The notes under the pieces: model-generated
What the model was told of the DNA's origin: nothing
The model's input: only the letters and a program-made list of their open reading frames with translations
Database searches by the model: none
Part shown: positions 26,186 through 35,249 of the stretch, in pieces
Numbering within the stretch: the stretch's first letter is position 1
Layout: each line of letters begins with the position of its first letter
NCBI GenBank assembly: GCA_910585945.1
Contig: CAJUHZ010000019.1
Location: 1 to 43,109 of the forward strand
Length of the DNA stretch: 43,109 nt
Direction of reading: 5' to 3'
Source of the DNA: an uncultured Bilophila sp.
Lineage (GTDB): Bacteria > Desulfobacterota > Desulfovibrionia > Desulfovibrionales > Desulfovibrionaceae
Program-made: the position numbers and the translations under genes

Positions 26186-26358
26186 AACGGTTTGCGGCAG
26201 GCAGATCAATGAAGGCTGGCCCTATACTCCGCAATATGAAATGTTTCGGAGTGCCAAAACCTGCCTCGGCGGCGTAACCGCCGTGAACGAGCCAAAACCA
26301 CGTTTTAGCGACGCGATCTTACCATTGGATGGAACATTCAATGGTAATATGGTTCCAA

Positions 26359-26502
26359 GGTGTGTTCACACTACGGATCTTGTCCTCTATCTGCGTCAAA
26401 AAGGCTTTTTATTCCGGTCAAGTACCATAAGAGTACATTCCCGTCATAAAAAGCCTTTTTTCCCTGGCGGAGAACAACATTTCTCGTAGCGTGAACACGC
26501 CC
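26359..26502. mobile_element. imperfect 144-bp palindromic element (MITE-like)
   Basis: The ends are GGTGTGTTCACACTACG and CGTAGCGTGAACACGCC, inverted copies of each other with three differences. Inner arms AAAAAGGCTTTTTAT and ATAAAAAGCCTTTTT are perfect, and the short centre is also partly symmetric. CTAG stands at the right boundary (26502-26505), a target sequence used by some IS5-family elements. There is no transposase gene. It stops a few bases short of the stop codon of the NifX-like gene and may act as its terminator. Confidence 0.6.
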
Positions 26503-26509
26503 TAGCTGT

Positions 26510-26902
26510 TTAGTGCCGCCCGCAATGGCCCCTGCACAAATTGTCCGTGCCGAAGGCCGAAAGCTTCCCCTCGGCAAAAGCTCGCAACACGGCTTCCACT
26601 GTGGGAAGCCCTGTAGAGTGATACACCGTCACGCCCGCTTCATTCAGTCCCGCCAGGGGACGCATCCCCATGCCGCCGGCGATCAGGGCGTTGACGCCCA
26701 TCCCGGCCAGGGTTTGCACCGGCGCAAGGCAATTGCCGTGCTCATGCCCGGCATTGGGCACAACACGCACATCGCTGACGACGCCATTGTCCACGACAGC
26801 CAGGGTGTATACGTCGCAATGACCAAAATGCGCGCTGGGCGACGCTTCAAGTCCGCCGGGAGCATTGGAGGGCACAGCCACCACTTTCCGAGTTTCAGAC
26901 AT
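26510..26902 (-). CDS. NifX/NifB-type dinitrogenase iron-molybdenum cofactor family protein
   Basis: A 130-residue protein of the small NifX-like family that binds metal clusters or their precursors. Typical elements are PSAHFGHCDVYTLAVV, the glycine turn IAGGMGMRPLAGLNEAGV and an end rich in Cys and His (DNLCRGHCGRH). ATG 26902 is chosen, with AAGGAAGG before it; the longer frame to 27004 has no ribosome site. Such stand-alone proteins are common in anaerobes without nitrogenase and their function is mostly unknown. It lies 115 bases after the SGNH hydrolase gene. Confidence 0.85.
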   Translation of the reverse strand: MSETRKVVAVPSNAPGGLEASPSAHFGHCDVYTLAVVDNGVVSDVRVVPNAGHEHGNCLAPVQTLAGMGVNALIAGGMGMRPLAGLNEAGVTVYHSTGLPTVEAVLRAFAEGKLSAFGTDNLCRGHCGRH

Positions 26903-27017
26903 ATTCGCCTTCCTTGGTTTTTGATGCGTATCCGTCCGCCAGAGCCTGTAATGGATCCGAAAGAATTTCCGACCGACTCGGGACGACGAACGGCGCTGTC
27001 TCACACACTGCTCAAAA

Positions 27018-28442
27018 CTATGGCCGCCCCCTTAGCCTGTCAAGGTGCATCATCTTTTCCGACGAGTTCCTGCCGCCCGCCGGAGATGTGGCTTTCGCTT
27101 CGGGGAGTCGCTCGGGCAGCCCCAACGTCGCGAAGATGAACGGAAGCACGCGGCGCGTCATGCGTCGGCCGCCCTCTTCCGTCACATGGACCTTGTCCTT
27201 GTACCGCAAACGGACAGCCCGTCCGTCCGAGCCGGCGGCGAAAGCCGCGTAGGCTCCGTGTTCGTCGGCAAGCGCGGCCAGAGTGTCCACAAAACGCGCA
27301 AGACTGGCTTCACCGGGGCGGACGTAGCTTGCGCACGCGGCTTTCTGCAAGTCGCTCAGGCGACGAATGCGTGTGGAATAGGGTTCCTTGCTCATGATCG
27401 GCAGACCGACCCAAATCACCTTCGCCCCGCCGGCTGTGGCCACGCGCAACAGTTTTTCGGCCCGCTGGCGATACATTTCGGCCCAGGAGGCGCTGTCCGC
27501 ATGGTGGCGTTTGCCGTCTTCACCAATGATATCCTGAGGATCGTTGGCGCCAAGACAGATGACGACAAGATCGGGAGCGTCACGCTGCACGAGTTCCGCA
27601 AGACGGCTTCCCCAGTCAAAATAATCCAGACGGCTCAAGCCGGTGGAGTATTTGCCTTCGCGGATGACGCTCAAGTCCGGGCGTGCGCGCAGAGCGCGTT
27701 GCAGCACAGGGCCAAAACCTTCCATCATCATGGAGTCGCCGACAAGCAGTACGCACGGCTTTGTCCGCCCGGGCTTCACCAGGGACGGCGCAACCTCCCC
27801 CGGCTCCCCACTCCGGGTTGTTCCCGTTGCGTCACGGAAGGCGGCCAGGGCCGCGTCCACCGGCGAGAGGGCAGATACTGAAAATTCGACTGCCCCCGCC
27901 TGCTTTTTGACGGAAGACGATGCCGAGTCAAGCGGATCGGGATCGGCGTGATCCGCGTCAGGCGCGCCAGTGCCGGCTGGATCAGTCCCTCGGGCAGAAG
28001 ACTGCGAATCCGTCCCTCCCACGCCAGCGGAAACGTCCGCTCCCAATATGCCGGACTCCCCTGCCGCGCCGGGCACGGGAGGCGCAGACTTCACGCCAGA
28101 ACGGGAAGTCTCTTGGCTCTCTCCGGGCGCGGGCGTCGCGCCAATCCGCCATTCGGGCGAGAGCGCGGCCACGACACGACTTTCCATGCCGGACAGCGCG
28201 GCCAGACCGCTGGCCTCCGCAACCGAACGAAGCCCGGCGGCAACCGGACGCAACCAGGGCCAGTCGAACGCGACGGCCTGACGCTCCAGCATGGGGACGG
28301 CACGCCCGGCGTCCAGCAGCAACACAAGCGCAAACGCCAGGGCAAACGCCAGAGCGATCACGGCTGGAAAACGAGAGGCGGGGTCGCGGGAAGCTCCGGC
28401 GGGAGAAGGCTTCTCCGCTTCAATAACGCAAGAATCGGGCAT
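27018..28442 (-). CDS. SGNH hydrolase family protein (DUF459-like), membrane anchored
   Basis: A 474-residue protein. An N-terminal hydrophobic helix (about residues 28-47) anchors it, followed by a long Ala/Gly/Ser/Pro/Asp-rich linker (about residues 100-215) and then a GDSL/SGNH domain. Block I is LLVGDSMMMEGFG, the GxND block is ICLGANDPQDI, and the catalytic Asp/His pair is in DKVHVTEEG. It begins four bases after the MBOAT stop, so the two are coupled. MBOAT plus SGNH pairs (as in AlgI/AlgJ/AlgX or PatA/PatB) move acetyl groups across the inner membrane onto peptidoglycan or surface polysaccharides; the polymer here is not known. Confidence 0.85.
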   Translation of the reverse strand: MPDSCVIEAEKPSPAGASRDPASRFPAVIALAFALAFALVLLLDAGRAVPMLERQAVAFDWPWLRPVAAGLRSVAEASGLAALSGMESRVVAALSPEWRIGATPAPGESQETSRSGVKSAPPVPGAAGESGILGADVSAGVGGTDSQSSARGTDPAGTGAPDADHADPDPLDSASSSVKKQAGAVEFSVSALSPVDAALAAFRDATGTTRSGEPGEVAPSLVKPGRTKPCVLLVGDSMMMEGFGPVLQRALRARPDLSVIREGKYSTGLSRLDYFDWGSRLAELVQRDAPDLVVICLGANDPQDIIGEDGKRHHADSASWAEMYRQRAEKLLRVATAGGAKVIWVGLPIMSKEPYSTRIRRLSDLQKAACASYVRPGEASLARFVDTLAALADEHGAYAAFAAGSDGRAVRLRYKDKVHVTEEGGRRMTRRVLPFIFATLGLPERLPEAKATSPAGGRNSSEKMMHLDRLRGRP

Positions 28443-28446
28443 CGTT

Positions 28447-29925
28447 TCAAAATTGGAAATAGATGAAGGGCATGACGCCGTCCGGCCCCATTTTCAGGAT
28501 ACATCCAGCCGCAAGCGCCGCCGTCACGGACTGAAGCGCCCAAGGCAGCCGCGCCTGCACGCCGGCAAACGCGACAAAGAGACGACCGCCCCAAAGCTGC
28601 ACGGCGAATGCGGCAAGAATCGCGGGAATCGCCAGCGCGGGGAAGCCGTCGCCCGGCTGCCCGAAGCAGAACAGGCGGCGGAATATCTCCAGAGCACGGT
28701 CCATATCCTCGGCCCGAAAAAAAATCCAGAGCAAGGCCACAGTGTGAAACGTCAGCAGCCAGGCCAGACATTTGCCGGGCCGCGCCGCAAACCAGCGGCC
28801 TACCGCGGCCGGCGCACCCGGCCGCCGCGTGAACGCCTCAAAGACATGCACTGCCGCCAGCCCCAGCCCATGCAACAGGCCCCACGCCAGAAACCGGACA
28901 TGGGAGCCATGCCACAGACCTCCAAGCCCCATGGTGACAAGCAGATTCAGCGTCCTGCTTCCATGACGGCTCCCGCCCAGGGGAATATACAGATAGTCGC
29001 GCAGCCACAACGAGAGCGTGATGTGCCAGCGTCGCCAGAAATCCCGCAAATTGAGCGCCAGATACGGCGAGTTGAAGTTTTGCGGAATGCGAAAACCCAT
29101 CAGTCGGCCCACTCCGGCCGCCAAATCGGAATAACCGGAAAAATCACAAAAAATCTGCATGGCATAACCATATACAGCCGCCAGAACAGCCCAGGAGGAA
29201 TACAGTTCCGGAGCCTGAAAAACGTCGCGCACCACATGCTCGGAGAGGTAACTGGCCAGCACGACCTTTTTGAACAGGCCGCTCAACAACAGGGCGAATC
29301 CTTCGGGCAGGGCCGCCGCATCCCGGACAGGACGATCCAGTTGGGGAAAAAACTGGCTCTCCCTGAGGATAGGCCCCGCCATGACCGTAGGAAAAAAAGA
29401 GACAAAGAGCAGCACGCGCCCAAACGATTCGGGCTTTGCTTCTTCTCCTCCATCCCGACGGCGTCGATAACGATCCACCGCGTAGGACAACCCCTGAAAG
29501 GTGTAAAAGGAAAGACCTACCGGAAAAAGAATATCCGCCATCGGCAGGTGCGGCGCTTCAAATCCGGCAAGCCTGAACAGTGCCTCCAGATTGAGAACAA
29601 AAAATTCGTAATATTTGAAAAACGCCAGCAGCGCCACATGCAGGCCAACATCCACAGCGAGAATCCACCGCCGACAGCCGTCGCGTCGCGGTTCGTCCTC
29701 CCCGATCCGCCCGCCGCCAGGCATGGCGATCAGGCGGACAGTCGCCCAATTCAGCGTGGCCACCGTCAGCAGGAGAGGAACAAACACCCAGCCCGCCCAG
29801 GCGTAAAAAAACAGATTGGCGCAAAGCAGCACAGCCTTTCCCGCCCGAGGCCGATCCTGCACGGCCCAACCCGCCGCCAGCACGACGAGAAAAAAAACGG
29901 CGAAGTCCAGCGTGACAAAATTCAT
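28447..29925 (-). CDS. MBOAT family O-acyltransferase (AlgI-like)
   Basis: A 492-residue polytopic membrane protein with about ten hydrophobic segments. It has the AlgI-type blocks GLSFYTFQGLSYAVDRYR, FFPTVMAGPI, FCDFSGYSDLAAGVGRLMG, RRWHITLSLWLRDYLYIPLGG and the catalytic-histidine motif GGLWHGS. Such proteins take acetyl from a cytoplasmic donor and pass it outward to a periplasmic partner, here the SGNH hydrolase encoded next. ATG 29925 is preceded by GAGG; a sigma-70 promoter stands about 100 bases upstream. Confidence 0.92.
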   Translation of the reverse strand: MNFVTLDFAVFFLVVLAAGWAVQDRPRAGKAVLLCANLFFYAWAGWVFVPLLLTVATLNWATVRLIAMPGGGRIGEDEPRRDGCRRWILAVDVGLHVALLAFFKYYEFFVLNLEALFRLAGFEAPHLPMADILFPVGLSFYTFQGLSYAVDRYRRRRDGGEEAKPESFGRVLLFVSFFPTVMAGPILRESQFFPQLDRPVRDAAALPEGFALLLSGLFKKVVLASYLSEHVVRDVFQAPELYSSWAVLAAVYGYAMQIFCDFSGYSDLAAGVGRLMGFRIPQNFNSPYLALNLRDFWRRWHITLSLWLRDYLYIPLGGSRHGSRTLNLLVTMGLGGLWHGSHVRFLAWGLLHGLGLAAVHVFEAFTRRPGAPAAVGRWFAARPGKCLAWLLTFHTVALLWIFFRAEDMDRALEIFRRLFCFGQPGDGFPALAIPAILAAFAVQLWGGRLFVAFAGVQARLPWALQSVTAALAAGCILKMGPDGVMPFIYFQF

Positions 29926-30358
29926 CCAAACCTCATTGCCCCGCGTGCAAGGGAAAAATCAGGCGTCGCGCGCGAAGTCTTCGATCGATGCCGGCAATAT
30001 GTTCACAACTCAAAACTCATATATTTTATTGGATAAGGGAGGCTTGTCAAGCAAAAACCGACGCCGCGCCGTGCGCGCCGGCAGTTCCCTTTCAGCGGCG
30101 TTGGTGCTATTTTAGAGAAACAAGCAGCCTCTCCGGTATGCTGTCGCGCATGAAGTTCCAGAGCCGGACGCTAAAAATCGATTCTCCGGCAGGCGGACGA
30201 GACCTCCTGCGTCGGCAAACGCGCGTCTGTGGCGTGTTTGCGCCTCGCGACGGACGCCTTCTGCGCGTTCGGCAGAGTGTTTTCACAGTGAAAATGCCTC
30301 GCCGGAGTCATGAGCGGACCGAAAACAACGCTTTTAAGGATTGAAACAGGAGTCAACG
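29926..30358. other. divergent promoter region between the MBOAT gene and argJ
   Basis: A 433-base gap. It holds the strong minus-strand promoter at 30023-30050 and, nearer argJ, a perfect 7-bp dyad TTTTCAC-A-GTGAAAA (30280-30294) that could be an operator for argJ. No gene is seen. Confidence 0.45.
30023..30050 (-). promoter_or_regulatory. sigma-70 promoter for the MBOAT-SGNH unit
   Basis: On the minus strand TTGACA (30050-30045), 16 bases, TAAAAT (30028-30023): a perfect -35 and a -10 differing from consensus at one base. It lies in an AT-rich patch about 98 bases before the MBOAT start codon. Confidence 0.75.
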
Positions 30359-31546
30359 ATGCACAGCGCGCCCCTTGGGTATCGTTTCGCTGTGGCCAGT
30401 GCGGGCTTTCGCAAGGAAGGCCGGGCGGATCTGGCCCTGGTGGTCAGTGACGCGCCAGCGGCGGCCGCCGGCGTCTTCACCCAGAATCTTTTTCCGGCGG
30501 CCCCCGTCCTCGTGGGTCGGTCCATGCTCGCCGCCCGCCAAACGGCCCGCGCGGCGCTTATCAACTCCGGTCAGGCGAACGCCTGCACCGGCGATGAAGG
30601 CGTGCGGCTCTGCCGCGCCACGCAGGCTCTGACGGCCGGGGCCGTCGGGCTTGACGCCGAGGACATCCTCCCGGCCTCCACGGGCGTAATCGGCCCCCAA
30701 CTCCTCATGGATCGCTGGGAAAAGGCGGTCCCCAAACTGGCCGCCAATCTCGGCGCGTCCGGGCCGGAAGACTTTGCGCGGGCCATCATGACCACGGACG
30801 CCTTTCCCAAACTGGCCGCACGGGAAGTCAGCCTGCCCGGAGGCACGGCCCGCTTCCTCGGCATCGCCAAGGGCGCCGGGATGATCTGCCCCAACATGGC
30901 GACAATGCTCTGCGTCGCGCTCGCCGACATTGAGGTGGAGACGCCGGCATGGCGCGAACTCCTGCGCGAAACTGTGGCGACCACTTTCAACCGCGTCACT
31001 GTGGACGGAGACACGTCCACCAACGACACCCTGTATGGCCTGGCCAACGGGTGTTCCGGCGTGCGCGCGGCCCCTGGTCTGCCCGGTTGGGACGCATGCG
31101 CCGAAGCCCTTGCCGGCGTGCTTGGCGAACTCGCCTACATGCTGGTGAAAGACGGGGAAGGCGCGAGCAAAGTCGCGCACATTCGCGTGGTCGGGGCGCG
31201 TTCCGCCGCGGACGCCGAACTGGCGGCCCGCGCTGTGGGGCATTCCCAGCTTGTCAAAACGGCCCTCTACGGGCGCGACGCCAATTGGGGCCGCATTGTG
31301 GCGGCCCTGGGACGGAGCGGAGCGAACTTCGATCCGCAAGCGGCGCGCGTCTCCCTGTGCGGGGTGGAACTGTTCCGTAACGGACAGCCCACAAACAGCG
31401 ACTTCGACGCGCTCCTGGCCGAACCGCTCAAGGAACGGGATCTGTCCATCGACATCTCGCTTGGCGACGGACCGGGCGAATACACGCTGCTCGCCTCGGA
31501 CCTCACGCACGATTACGTCAACGTCAACGCCGACTACCGGAGTTGA
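30359..31546 (+). CDS. argJ: bifunctional glutamate N-acetyltransferase / amino-acid acetyltransferase ArgJ
   Basis: A 395-residue ArgJ, which transfers acetyl from N-acetylornithine to glutamate in the cyclic arginine pathway. The precursor cleaves itself at an Ala-Thr bond; the site is seen in KGAGMICPNMATML, where the Thr becomes the nucleophile. Other conserved stretches are GVFTQNLFPAAP, SGQANACTG, ASTGVIG, DGDTSTNDT and the C-terminal NVNADYRS. The start is ATG 30359, with AGGAG six bases upstream. A short open frame at 31549 separates it from the next gene. Confidence 0.95.
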   Translation: MHSAPLGYRFAVASAGFRKEGRADLALVVSDAPAAAAGVFTQNLFPAAPVLVGRSMLAARQTARAALINSGQANACTGDEGVRLCRATQALTAGAVGLDAEDILPASTGVIGPQLLMDRWEKAVPKLAANLGASGPEDFARAIMTTDAFPKLAAREVSLPGGTARFLGIAKGAGMICPNMATMLCVALADIEVETPAWRELLRETVATTFNRVTVDGDTSTNDTLYGLANGCSGVRAAPGLPGWDACAEALAGVLGELAYMLVKDGEGASKVAHIRVVGARSAADAELAARAVGHSQLVKTALYGRDANWGRIVAALGRSGANFDPQAARVSLCGVELFRNGQPTNSDFDALLAEPLKERDLSIDISLGDGPGEYTLLASDLTHDYVNVNADYRS

Positions 31547-31588
31547 GCATGGGCTGTGTTCCCGAACGGCTGGCGGGGGACTGACGCC

Positions 31589-31999
31589 ATGCCCCGCCTG
31601 CTTCTGGCCAGCGCCGCGGCGGTCGTCTTTCTGGCGGCAGGGATTGGTCCGTTCCGCTTCTTCCGGCGTACCGGTCTGCCGTGGACGTACCTTGCCCTGT
31701 TCGCGGCCGCCCTGTTCGCCTCTTTTGTAGCGGCGCTGGCGGCAGGCGGCCCGCTTCTGGCGTGGACGCACGCCCTGCTCGGCGATCCGGCCGGTCCTTT
31801 TGCCGCCCGCCTGGGGAAGCTTCCCGCCCCGCTTGTCCGGCTCGGTCTCTTCATTCCGATCTGCGGCGGCGTCAGCCTGATCTGCCTCAGGGCGCTGACG
31901 CACACCCGCTTCCTGACCTTTCTGCCCGACAGGCTGGTGTGGAATGCGGCGGTCATGGTCACGGCCGCACTGCTGCTCTTTGCTCTGGCTGGAGCGTGA
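31589..31999 (+). CDS. small four-span membrane protein, unknown
   Basis: A 136-residue hydrophobic protein starting at ATG 31589, with a poorly placed GGGGG upstream. Four hydrophobic stretches are visible, at about residues 2-22, 30-55, 80-100 and 115-135. Short charged loops carry Arg clusters after the first span, suggesting a cytoplasmic side. I do not recognise the family. It lies between argJ and the pseudouridine synthase gene, 16 bases before the latter, and so is probably co-transcribed. Confidence 0.65.
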   Translation: MPRLLLASAAAVVFLAAGIGPFRFFRRTGLPWTYLALFAAALFASFVAALAAGGPLLAWTHALLGDPAGPFAARLGKLPAPLVRLGLFIPICGGVSLICLRALTHTRFLTFLPDRLVWNAAVMVTAALLLFALAGA

Positions 32000-32015
32000 A
32001 CCCGACAGGAACGCC

Positions 32016-33056
32016 ATGACCGAACCCCTTGCCGTCACCGCCGCCGAAGCGGGACAAAAGCTCCTTCAGTTCCTGGCCCGACGGGTGGACGCCCCGCACG
32101 GCGAACTCCACCGCTGGATCCGTACAGGTCAGGTACGGATCAACGGCAGGCGCGTCAAAGCCTTTGATCGCGTTCATGAAGGGGATTGCGTGCGCGTGCC
32201 GCCCTTTGCGGCAGGCCGTCAGGTTGAGGAGCGAACAGCCTCCGGAGAGGACACCTCCGGACTTTCCCCGGCACAAGCGGCCGGCGCTGTGACGATAGTG
32301 GCGGAAACCAATGACCTTCTGGTCATCAACAAGCCTGCCGGCTTGCCGACGCACCCCGGAACGGGCCACGCCGACAGTCTGGCCACGCGACTGGCCGCCG
32401 CCCGTCCGGACGCGCCCTTCCGCCCCACGCCGGCGCATCGACTGGACAAGGACACCTCCGGCCTGCTCCTGGCGGCGAAAAGCTACGCCGCCCTGCGGGG
32501 TCTGTGCGAAGCGTTTGCCGCCAGAAACGGCGTGGTCAAGGAATATCTGGCGTGGGTGGCCGGCCAGTGCCCGTGGGATACGCCCCGCATGCTTGAAGAC
32601 CGCCTGCGCAAAAGCGCTGACGAAGATCGGCGGACCTGCGGCAGGAAATCATACGAACGCATGCATGTCGTCCCGGCGCAAGACGAAACAACGGACGGGT
32701 CTGGAGCGCCCTGCCGCAGCGCCAGGCTCACGGCGTCCGGCGTGGCGCGCATCGACGGGGCAAGCCTCCTGCATATCCGGCTGCATACCGGGCGAACGCA
32801 CCAGATCCGCGCGCAACTGGCGGCGCACGGTTTCCCGCTGATCGGCGATGTGAAATACGGCGGCCCCTTCGCGGCGGACGGACTGAAACTGCACGCCTTT
32901 CGCCTGACTGTGGGAGAAAGGACATGGATGGCCCCGCCCCCCTGGCGAGGCGTCTGGGCCGTACAGAACATACCGCTCTTGCGCGCCCTTGAGACATGCG
33001 CCCCGAATCCACCGTCAACAATTCAGGTCATAAATCCCCCCCTGGGTGATTTATGA
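32016..33056 (+). CDS. RluA/RluC-family 23S rRNA pseudouridine synthase
   Basis: A 346-residue protein. An N-terminal S4 RNA-binding domain (LHRWIRTGQVRINGRRVK) precedes the pseudouridine synthase core. The core has NDLLVINKPAGLPTHPG, the catalytic aspartate in HRLDKDTSGLLL, and LLHIRLHTGRTHQIRAQLA with the conserved basic motif. The S4 domain and motifs fit the RluC/RluD group that modifies large-subunit rRNA; which uridine cannot be told. ATG 32016 has AGGA five bases before it. A poorly conserved insertion is present around residues 215-245. Confidence 0.9.
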   Translation: MTEPLAVTAAEAGQKLLQFLARRVDAPHGELHRWIRTGQVRINGRRVKAFDRVHEGDCVRVPPFAAGRQVEERTASGEDTSGLSPAQAAGAVTIVAETNDLLVINKPAGLPTHPGTGHADSLATRLAAARPDAPFRPTPAHRLDKDTSGLLLAAKSYAALRGLCEAFAARNGVVKEYLAWVAGQCPWDTPRMLEDRLRKSADEDRRTCGRKSYERMHVVPAQDETTDGSGAPCRSARLTASGVARIDGASLLHIRLHTGRTHQIRAQLAAHGFPLIGDVKYGGPFAADGLKLHAFRLTVGERTWMAPPPWRGVWAVQNIPLLRALETCAPNPPSTIQVINPPLGDL

Positions 33057-33066
33057 GGAGACAATC

Positions 33067-35097
33067 ATGGTCATGACGCAGTCGCTTCCGGCAGTGAATC
33101 TTTCGGCTTCGGCCGAAGGCTCGGCGACGCTCTGGTTTCCGCCCGATGTGCGGTCCTGTTTCGCGGCCGCGATCAAGGCGCGCTCGCGGAGGCAACACGC
33201 CCGGCTGAGCTGGCTTTCCAAAAAAATCCAGAAGCGCTTTCCGGCCTACGCCGCCTACATGCTGGACCTTGAAGGCTGCGATCGGCGTGACTGGGGCCGC
33301 CCTGAAGAGGCGCTTGCTCTCTTCAGGCAGGCCGAAGCCATTTCTTCCTTTCAGGAACCGAGCCTTGGCGTGAACATCGCGGCAACGCTGCTTGAGCTGG
33401 ATCGCCCGCTGGAGGCCGCGAAGGCCCTGAAGTCATGGCTGGATCGCTTTCCTGAAAATCCTGCCCTGCTGAAACAGGGATGCAGCATTCTCATGAAGCA
33501 GGGGCGATACGCAGCCGCGCTCCAGGTGCTGGAAACGATCGATCCGCGCCATGTTCTCGCCGATTGCCGCTATGAGGCCGCCGACTGCCTGAGGGCGCTC
33601 GGGCGCTTCAGGGAAAGCGTGGAAGCGTATGCCGAAGCGGCGCGGCTCAGCCCGAACTTCGCCCATGCCTGGCATACCCGCATCTTCATCGCGCACTATG
33701 CGCCCGATATTGATGCGGAGGGGCTTGCCAACGTCATCCAGGAATGGCGCGCGGCCTGTCCTCCCCCACCCCCAACACCTCCGAAGTGGCTGGATCGGGT
33801 GAAAGATCCGGACAAAAAACTCCGCATCGGCCTGTTTTCACCCGGTTTCAACATGCACCCCGTCGGCTGGATGGCGAGCCGCTCGCTGTGGTTTCTTTCC
33901 AAACTGCCGGACTGCGAGCTGTATTTCTACGCCCTGAGTCCCGGCCTCAACAGGCATGATCCGGTCCGGAGCCGCTGCAAGGCCGCTGCCGCAAGATGGA
34001 TCGACGTTTCGTCCTGGAGTCCGGACAAACTGTACCGCAGCGCCCTGCATGACCGGCTGGACATCGCCGTGGACCTTGCGGGGCATGGGGAAGGTTGCGT
34101 GCTGCCGCTCTTTGCCCGACGCATCGCCCCGGTTCAGGTCAAATGGGTGGGGGGGCTGTTCAACACCACGGGCGAACCGAACATGGATTATCTGCTCTCG
34201 GACCGCCTTGAAACGCCCAAGGGCTGCGACGCCGCCTACACCGAAAAACTTGTCAGGCTGCCGTACAGCTATATCTCTTACCATCCCGCCGACTTTGGCG
34301 ACACGGATCGGGAACCGGATCTTCCCGCCCCGGCCGTGTCCTGTGACGCCGCCCCCAGCCCCGCAACGGACGGAACCGACGCGGAGCGGCCCGAGAAGAA
34401 CGCGCCGCCCATTCGTTTCGCCTCGTTCAACAATATTTACAAGGTCAATGAAAGCATCGTCTCCGTCTGGGCGGACATTCTGCGCCGCGTGCCGGAGAGC
34501 ACCCTCCTGCTGAAGGGCAATCTGCTCCAGCATGAAGAAGTGCAGGAGCGCATCCGTCGTCTTTTCGCCGCATGCGGCGTCTCCGCGGATCGTCTGGAAC
34601 TTGAGGGTCCGTCAAACTATGCCGAGCTGATGCGAACATACCGGCGCGTGGATATCGCCCTGGACACCTGGCCTTATACCGGCGGCCTGACCACGCTCGA
34701 GGCGCTGTGGATGGGTGTCCCGGTGATCACCACGCCGGGTCCGAGCTTTGCGGGCAGACACGCCCTCTCCCATCTGTGCAACCTCGGGCTGGACTCGCTT
34801 GTGGCCAAAGACTTTGCCGAATACGTCTCGATTGCCGTTTCCCTGGCCGGCAACCGTGCGCTGTTGCGCGATCTGCGCGTTCTGCTCCCCTATTCCGTGC
34901 TCACGTCGCCCATTGTCCGGCACGAGCAACTCGCGGCGGATCTGCACACCGCTTTCCGCGCCATGTGGGAGCGCCATTGCGCCGGCCTTCCGCCCGTAGC
35001 CATGAGCTTTGAACAGCCAAGCCCCATTCCCGAAATTTTTGCCCCCTTTCTGGGGAACAGCGGAGAAAAAAACGCGCCCGGGGAAAACAGACCCTAA
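33067..35097 (+). CDS. TPR / O-GlcNAc-transferase-like (GT41) glycosyltransferase
   Basis: A 676-residue cytoplasmic protein. Residues about 60-215 are degenerate TPR repeats (e.g. GRPEEALALFRQAEAI, GRFRESVEAYAEAARLSPNF). From about 255 on is a GT41 (SPINDLY/OGT) catalytic region: the first motif GLFSPGFNMHPVGW with its conserved His, then VKWVGGLFNTTGEPNMDYLL, RFASFNNIYKVNESIVSVW, and PYTGGLTTLEALWMGVPVIT ending in GRHALSHLCNLGL. A disordered Pro/Ala/Asp insert lies near residue 425. ATG 33067 has GGAG upstream. It is followed directly by a flagellin-like gene, so flagellin O-glycosylation is a reasonable guess. Confidence 0.85.
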   Translation: MVMTQSLPAVNLSASAEGSATLWFPPDVRSCFAAAIKARSRRQHARLSWLSKKIQKRFPAYAAYMLDLEGCDRRDWGRPEEALALFRQAEAISSFQEPSLGVNIAATLLELDRPLEAAKALKSWLDRFPENPALLKQGCSILMKQGRYAAALQVLETIDPRHVLADCRYEAADCLRALGRFRESVEAYAEAARLSPNFAHAWHTRIFIAHYAPDIDAEGLANVIQEWRAACPPPPPTPPKWLDRVKDPDKKLRIGLFSPGFNMHPVGWMASRSLWFLSKLPDCELYFYALSPGLNRHDPVRSRCKAAAARWIDVSSWSPDKLYRSALHDRLDIAVDLAGHGEGCVLPLFARRIAPVQVKWVGGLFNTTGEPNMDYLLSDRLETPKGCDAAYTEKLVRLPYSYISYHPADFGDTDREPDLPAPAVSCDAAPSPATDGTDAERPEKNAPPIRFASFNNIYKVNESIVSVWADILRRVPESTLLLKGNLLQHEEVQERIRRLFAACGVSADRLELEGPSNYAELMRTYRRVDIALDTWPYTGGLTTLEALWMGVPVITTPGPSFAGRHALSHLCNLGLDSLVAKDFAEYVSIAVSLAGNRALLRDLRVLLPYSVLTSPIVRHEQLAADLHTAFRAMWERHCAGLPPVAMSFEQPSPIPEIFAPFLGNSGEKNAPGENRP

Positions 35098-35121
35098 ACT
35101 TTTTCCCCATGCCGCCGATAA
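35095..35121 (+). promoter_or_regulatory. sigma-28 (FliA) flagellar promoter
   Basis: TAAA (35095-35098), exactly 15 bases, GCCGATAA (35114-35121): a full match to the class 3 flagellar promoter consensus TAAA-N15-GCCGATAA. The -35 box includes the TAA stop codon of the upstream glycosyltransferase gene. It drives the flagellin-like gene at 35250 through a leader of about 120 bases. Confidence 0.85.
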
Positions 35122-35249
35122 GCACGACGTTCAGCATGAATTCGCGTGGAAACACCAGGACGAAACATGTTTCCCCGCCCGGCGCCGCCAGCGCCGCTTT
35201 TGAAACAGATACTGGCTTCAGGGGCAACGCGCTCCAAAGGAGACCGGCA

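Larger units (their letters stand above)
25827..26509. other. gene-poor accessory strip with repeats and palindromes
   Basis: No supported gene. In order it holds a CGGCGGC/GCCGCCG hairpin (25893-25909), repeat copy 4, the right arm of the inverted duplication, a perfect 9-bp dyad TTACCATTG/CAATGGTAA (about 26328-26356), and the 144-bp palindromic element. GC content drops markedly compared with the flanking genes. Confidence 0.5.

Noticed and set aside
28291..30036. Open frame of 581 codons on the plus strand over the MBOAT gene
   Set aside because: Antisense to a well-supported membrane protein gene; Gln/Arg/Lys-rich with no domain.
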